Source: JBEGQX01 sp041180805 (GTDB lineage Bacteria > Planctomycetota > Planctomycetia > Gemmatales > Gemmataceae). Taken from it: a DNA stretch of 8,853 bases. The notes under the pieces were generated by a model that saw only the letters and a list, made by a program, of their open reading frames with translations, ran no database searches and was not told where the DNA came from. The position numbers were made by a program, and so were the translations under genes. Below are positions 5,513-8,853 of this stretch, piece by piece. The stretch covers positions 1 to 8,853 of the forward strand of contig JBEGQX010000156.1 in NCBI GenBank assembly GCA_041180805.1. Direction: 5' to 3'. Position 1 is the first letter of the stretch. Each line of letters opens with the position of its first letter.

Positions 5513-7238
5513 TAAATACCTGCTTCCGGGAATTGTGGTTCTTGGTGGTTTTCTTTACCTGTTTGCACAGGCTGCACCAAACAGCCAGCCCGCTAACAGT
5601 TTTAACCTTCAGGGCTTTGGGCAGCTTCCGGTCGTAGACCGGGGTAGAATCAAGCCAATAGACACTTTTGCGCGCGTGTCATTGATGGTGATGAATGATG
5701 GTTTCCAATCTTTCAAAGATGAGAGTGGGGCAAGGCAACCTGCGGTAAGGTGGTTGCTGGATGTGATGACAAGCAGGTTTTCCGACAAGGGAACCGCTGA
5801 AAAGCTTAAGGTTATTCGCATTGAAAACGATCAATTGTTGGGTGTGCTTTCCCTGCAACCCAGGCCGGGTCTTCGCTATGCAATCAACGAGTTTGCAAAA
5901 CAGCTTCCCGCACTTGAGGAAAGAGCCAAGGCTGCCGAGCAAAAGGAACCAGCCAAAAGAAACACTCTTGATCGTAGTGTGCTTCAATTGGCCCACCACT
6001 TGCAGTCCTACATTGAAATAGCTTCTTTGCAAACGCCCCTTATTATTCCGGCTGACAAGGAATTGGAATGGAAACCCTTCATGCAGGCGGCCATCGAGGC
6101 GAAGAACGCCAATCGCGATGATCCTGCCACCAAGGCCTTTGGAAATATGATTCTGGCCTACGAAAGAAATGAACCCGGTAATTTCAATAAATCACTGGAA
6201 GAATATCGAGGGATCATCGATAAAAGCCTTCCGGCGGAAGCGGCCATCTCGAAATTCGAGGTGTTTTTCAACCACTTCAGCCCATTCTACCACTGCATTG
6301 TGCTTTATATTTTTGTCTTTTTGATAGCGGCGCTGGCCTGGGCTTTCCGGCCGGAATCCATCAATCGTTCGGCCTTCTGGCTTTGCACATTAACCCTGAT
6401 TGTTCACACTTGGGCACTTTTGGCACGTATGTACATTCAGGGAAGACCGCCTGTCACCAATCTGTATTCCTCCGCTGTCTTTATAGGCTGGGGATGCGTG
6501 TTGGGTTGCGTGATCCTTGAGGCTATCTATAAAAATGGAGTTGGTAATATTGTGGGCTCTGTAACGGGGGCATTGACTCTTTTAATAGCCCAGCATCTTG
6601 GCGGAGAGGGTGATACCTTGGAAATGATGCAAGCCGTGCTGGATACTAATTTCTGGCTGGCGACCCACGTTACCTGCATCACGCTAGGGTATACCACCTC
6701 TTTTGTGGCTGGTTTTCTGGGAATTTTTTATGTGTTGCGGGGTGTATTTACCCCCACACTAACTGCGGAAAGCGACAAATCCCTGACGCAAATGACCTAT
6801 GGCATCATATGCTTCGCCATGCTTTTCAGCTTTATTGGGACCGTGCTTGGTGGTATTTGGGCGGACCAATCCTGGGGTAGATTCTGGGGGTGGGATCCCA
6901 AGGAAAATGGGGCCCTGCTTATTGTGATCTGGAATGCGGTGATTCTCCATGCCCGTTGGGGTGGAATGGTTAAAAATCGGGGAATCGCACTCTTATCCAT
7001 TGTTGGAAACATGGTTACCGGCTGGTCCTGGTTTGGTACCAACCAACTTGGCGTTGGCCTTCATGCGTATGGTTTTAATGACCAGCTAGCTCGTGGCTTA
7101 ACGATGTTTTGGATCTCCCAACTTGTGGTGCTGGCAATTGGGTTGTTTCCAAAGGAAAAATGGTGGAGTGTCAAGGCCCGAAAGCAACCTGTGGCAGGAA
7201 TCGCTTCCGGCATAAAAACCAAGCACCAGCCAGCCTGA
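5502..7238 (+). CDS. ccsA: Cytochrome c biogenesis protein CcsA (ResC), haem-handling WWD protein with N-terminal periplasmic domain
   Basis: CcsA is the haem-lyase half of the System II complex. The WWD haem-binding segment is clear: W453, W458, then GRFWGWDPKENG (459-470). The three conserved histidines are present: His389 (LATHV) and His521 (GLHAYGF), expected as external haem ligands, and His483 (ILHAR) in a membrane span. GRPPVTNLYSS (314-324) is also typical. The 578-residue protein is much longer than plastid-type CcsA (about 320) because of an extra periplasmic domain (about 30-255) between an N-terminal anchor (8-24) and the polytopic core, which has about nine spans from 264 onward. 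That domain begins with LPVVDRGRIKPIDTFAR, a motif seen in CcsA of planctomycetes and Bacteroidetes; its function is not established. The start codon overlaps the end of resB by 11 bases, with an AGAGGG-like ribosome site about nine bases upstream. The gene ends the operon, followed by a hairpin terminator. Confidence 0.96.
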   Translation: MQANKYLLPGIVVLGGFLYLFAQAAPNSQPANSFNLQGFGQLPVVDRGRIKPIDTFARVSLMVMNDGFQSFKDESGARQPAVRWLLDVMTSRFSDKGTAEKLKVIRIENDQLLGVLSLQPRPGLRYAINEFAKQLPALEERAKAAEQKEPAKRNTLDRSVLQLAHHLQSYIEIASLQTPLIIPADKELEWKPFMQAAIEAKNANRDDPATKAFGNMILAYERNEPGNFNKSLEEYRGIIDKSLPAEAAISKFEVFFNHFSPFYHCIVLYIFVFLIAALAWAFRPESINRSAFWLCTLTLIVHTWALLARMYIQGRPPVTNLYSSAVFIGWGCVLGCVILEAIYKNGVGNIVGSVTGALTLLIAQHLGGEGDTLEMMQAVLDTNFWLATHVTCITLGYTTSFVAGFLGIFYVLRGVFTPTLTAESDKSLTQMTYGIICFAMLFSFIGTVLGGIWADQSWGRFWGWDPKENGALLIVIWNAVILHARWGGMVKNRGIALLSIVGNMVTGWSWFGTNQLGVGLHAYGFNDQLARGLTMFWISQLVVLAIGLFPKEKWWSVKARKQPVAGIASGIKTKHQPA

Positions 7239-7268
7239 TAACCTTTTTTTGTATTTCGAAACACAAAC

Positions 7269-7314
7269 AAAGAAGGCCATGGCAAGGAGTACAGATCCTG
7301 CCATGGCCTTCTTT
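7269..7314. terminator. Bidirectional intrinsic terminator between ccsA and the DUF1559-type gene
   Basis: AAAGAAGGCCATGGCA (7269-7284) pairs perfectly with TGCCATGGCCTTCTTT (7299-7314). The stem continues past a bulged A7285 with GGA/TCC, leaving a seven-base loop (7289-7295). The A-rich left flank and the T-rich right end of the stem give a U-tract in either direction; the leftward tract (CTTCTTTGTTTGTGTTT) is the better one. It lies between two convergent genes, 30 bases after ccsA and 38 bases before the other gene's stop codon, as expected for a shared terminator. Confidence 0.85.
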
Positions 7315-7317
7315 AAT

Positions 7318-7358
7318 AGCTACAGCTTGTTAAAGATTAAATCTTTTTAGCTTCAGCT
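7318..7358. other. Imperfect hairpin over the 3' end of the DUF1559-type gene
   Basis: AGCT (7318-7321) can pair with AGCT (7355-7358), a second AGCT (7324-7327) with 7349-7352, and AAAGAT (7332-7337) with ATCTTT (7341-7346), separated by small internal loops. It overlaps the stop codon of the leftward gene (7353-7355). It may add to the neighbouring terminator or protect the mRNA end. The stem is A/T-rich and interrupted, so the call is weak. Confidence 0.25.
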
Positions 7359-8853
7359 AACAGGCAATTGCTCTTTGACGACAGGGGCGATGGAATCCAG
7401 ACTATCGACTGTTTCCCCGCCATCCACCGTGCAAAGGGCTTTAAAGATTTCCGGTGTAATCTTGCTGGTAAGTTTTCTTACCTTTCCATCCGCCATGATC
7501 GCAATGCCATACTTTTCCTTGGTCTTTGGATCCTCAAGAATCAGGAATTGCTCCAAAGCATCCGGACTTTCTGGAATGCCAACGATGGTGGCACCGCCAC
7601 CGGCCAACCAGGGCTGATGCCTGTTTTGGGGCGTCAGGATTACCGCAATAGTTTTGTCCAAGCCATCCTTGATCTCATCCACTTTGGTTATGCGATCGTA
7701 ACCAAAAACACCTCGTTTTTTATTGGCAGAATCATAGTCGGCTGCTGCCCTGCCCACACCTGAAACACCGACAAAATTGGTCACCCCGGGGTTCTCAAGG
7801 CTAGGAACCAAAGGTAATCCATCCACTGGGGCGGAATGCATGAACTCCGCTATGTAGATACGGGCTATTGGCAGGTTTGCAGGGTCATTCCAAGCTTTGG
7901 TCTTATCCAGCTTGCGGGTAAACGCCTGATATTCTCCGTTGGAAAGAAGGGGAAGCAACTCGGCTAGCCAGCCAACCCTTTTTTCAGGAGGCATCTTCAA
8001 ACCGAATTTGGAAGCATTTGTTGCCTCGATTGCAGTCCCACGGGGGAAAGCTTTCTTTTCCTTTACATAGGAATTTAGCCCCTTTGCAAAAGAATGTGGA
8101 TTTGCTCTTACCACTCCGACTTCCATCTTGTTGCGGGTTTCCATCATGGAAGCCCCCATGCCTTTTTCGAATTCATTCGCAATGGCTGGTGGTAACTTCA
8201 GATCTGCCATGATGAAAACGCCCATGCTTTCAATGTCCGAAAAATACTTTGCGGTTGCATTTACAAAACCATGGGTCCCCTGCTTCGCAGCGCCACCGGC
8301 AGGATTACCCTCCCCACCAACTGGAACGGGCATTGGTGGCGGTGCACCACCGGGTCCACCCTCTGCGGGAGTTCCATCAGGGGAAAGGCCGGTCAGATCT
8401 TCGGTCGCTTCTGCCACATCCATTTTCAGTTCTTTGAACATGAAAGGCATCTTTTTCACCAAAGGGAATATCAGCTTGATAAATTCACTTCCAAGCTTGC
8501 GATCTCGGCTGAAAATTCCAACCCCCACCGCTTGCTCGCTCTGGTCGAACTTACCCATGGCCAGAAAACCGTACTCAAGCTTTGGGGTTGCCTTCACCTG
8601 GCTGATCAATTCTTGGGAAACGGGGGCACCACCAGGAGTTTTCATGGAACCCATGGCGGTTGCAACACCAGGAATTATTTTGTTGATTTCATCGATATCC
8701 ATTCCCACGGTGATAATGGGCTTAAACTTGGCGTTAACTTCGCTGTCAATTTTAAGCATGGCCTTGGAAAACCTGCCGGGCAAGGTTTGATATTGGTTGC
8801 CTGTGACTGCCGTGGGTGGTGCGGCAGGCATTGGCATGGGCGGGGCATTTGGG
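7353..8853 (-). CDS. Partial secreted-type protein with C-terminal DUF1559-like (SBP_bac_10) module; 5' end outside window
   Basis: The frame is open through the right edge. The first in-frame ATG (8837) lies inside a Pro/Ala/Met-rich stretch (PPMPMPAAPP), so it is probably internal and the N-terminus is missing. Counting from that ATG, residues 20-150 and 190-280 form a region I do not recognise, split by a Pro/Gly-rich linker (about 153-185). Residues 285-480 match the planctomycete DUF1559 pattern: RVGWLAELLPLL (287-298), WNDPANLPIA (316-325), NFVGVSGVGRAAADYDS (354-370), GVFGYDRITK (376-385), DGLDKTI (391-397) and PWLAGGGATIVG (409-420). The end, IMADGKVR then ITPEIFKALCTVDGGE, resembles the H-X9-DG tail of that family, but Lys440 stands where the His is expected. 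DUF1559 proteins normally start with a type IV prepilin-like helix; here a different domain precedes the module. The function is unknown; an extracytoplasmic location is inferred. It converges on ccsA with a shared terminator. Confidence 0.85.
   Translation of the reverse strand, partial: PNAPPMPMPAAPPTAVTGNQYQTLPGRFSKAMLKIDSEVNAKFKPIITVGMDIDEINKIIPGVATAMGSMKTPGGAPVSQELISQVKATPKLEYGFLAMGKFDQSEQAVGVGIFSRDRKLGSEFIKLIFPLVKKMPFMFKELKMDVAEATEDLTGLSPDGTPAEGGPGGAPPPMPVPVGGEGNPAGGAAKQGTHGFVNATAKYFSDIESMGVFIMADLKLPPAIANEFEKGMGASMMETRNKMEVGVVRANPHSFAKGLNSYVKEKKAFPRGTAIEATNASKFGLKMPPEKRVGWLAELLPLLSNGEYQAFTRKLDKTKAWNDPANLPIARIYIAEFMHSAPVDGLPLVPSLENPGVTNFVGVSGVGRAAADYDSANKKRGVFGYDRITKVDEIKDGLDKTIAVILTPQNRHQPWLAGGGATIVGIPESPDALEQFLILEDPKTKEKYGIAIMADGKVRKLTSKITPEIFKALCTVDGGETVDSLDSIAPVVKEQLPVS

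Noticed and set aside
7244..7250. Run of seven T just after the ccsA stop
   Set aside because: No G/C-rich hairpin precedes it, so it is not an intrinsic terminator; the hairpin at 7269-7314 explains termination better.
8128..8790. 220-codon open frame on the + strand, opposite the DUF1559-type gene
   Set aside because: It is the antisense shadow of a gene with clear family motifs. Its Pro/Gly/Ala-rich translation comes from the complement of the Pro/Gly linker, and it has no recognisable domain.
1..8853. CRISPR arrays, tRNA or rRNA genes, insertion sequences, attachment sites
   Set aside because: I saw no regularly spaced repeats, cloverleaf patterns, transposase motifs or paired terminal repeats anywhere in the window.

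Overview
The window holds seven protein-coding genes and looks like bacterial chromosome from a member of the Planctomycetota, with roughly half G+C. The phylum assignment rests on three things: a C-terminal DUF1559-type module in the last gene, a lipoprotein with the repeated NINRWR / TWF-K-L pattern that I associate with planctomycetes, and a split ResB/CcsA pair in which CcsA carries a long N-terminal periplasmic domain. The phylum is fairly secure; anything finer would be a guess. There is no tRNA, rRNA, CRISPR array, transposase or other mobile-element signature.

Left block (1-2621): an S1C (HtrA-like) trypsin-fold serine protease without a PDZ domain reads rightwards. Its 5' end is unclear, because the first 68 bases look more protein-like in another frame. 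Two bases after its stop it meets, tail to tail, a leftward gene for an RraA / class II pyruvate-aldolase-like protein. The 137-base gap 2622-2758 separates that gene from the rightward block and carries two divergent promoter candidates, each with a GATAAT -10 box and a 17-base spacer.

Central block (2759-7238, all +): a small two-helix membrane protein, a duplicated-domain lipoprotein, ResB and CcsA. The last three are tightly coupled: lipoprotein and resB share an ATGA overlap, and resB and ccsA overlap by 11 bases. ResB and CcsA together form the System II haem export and cytochrome c haem-lyase complex, which moves haem out of the cytoplasm and attaches it to CXXCH apocytochromes. The lipoprotein is a candidate accessory factor by context only. 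No thiol-reducing partner (CcdA/ResA) lies in the window.

Right block (7239-8853): the ccs operon ends at a bidirectional hairpin terminator (16 perfect base pairs). It is shared with a convergent leftward gene that runs off the right edge. That gene encodes a large protein with a Pro/Gly-rich linker and a C-terminal DUF1559-like module, here without the usual prepilin N-terminus.

I found no clearly new multi-gene defence or mobile system. The best candidates for undescribed biology are the cytochrome-linked lipoprotein with its B-A-A-B repeat order, the N-terminal domain of CcsA, the non-pilin DUF1559 hybrid, and the unassigned N-terminal region of the protease.
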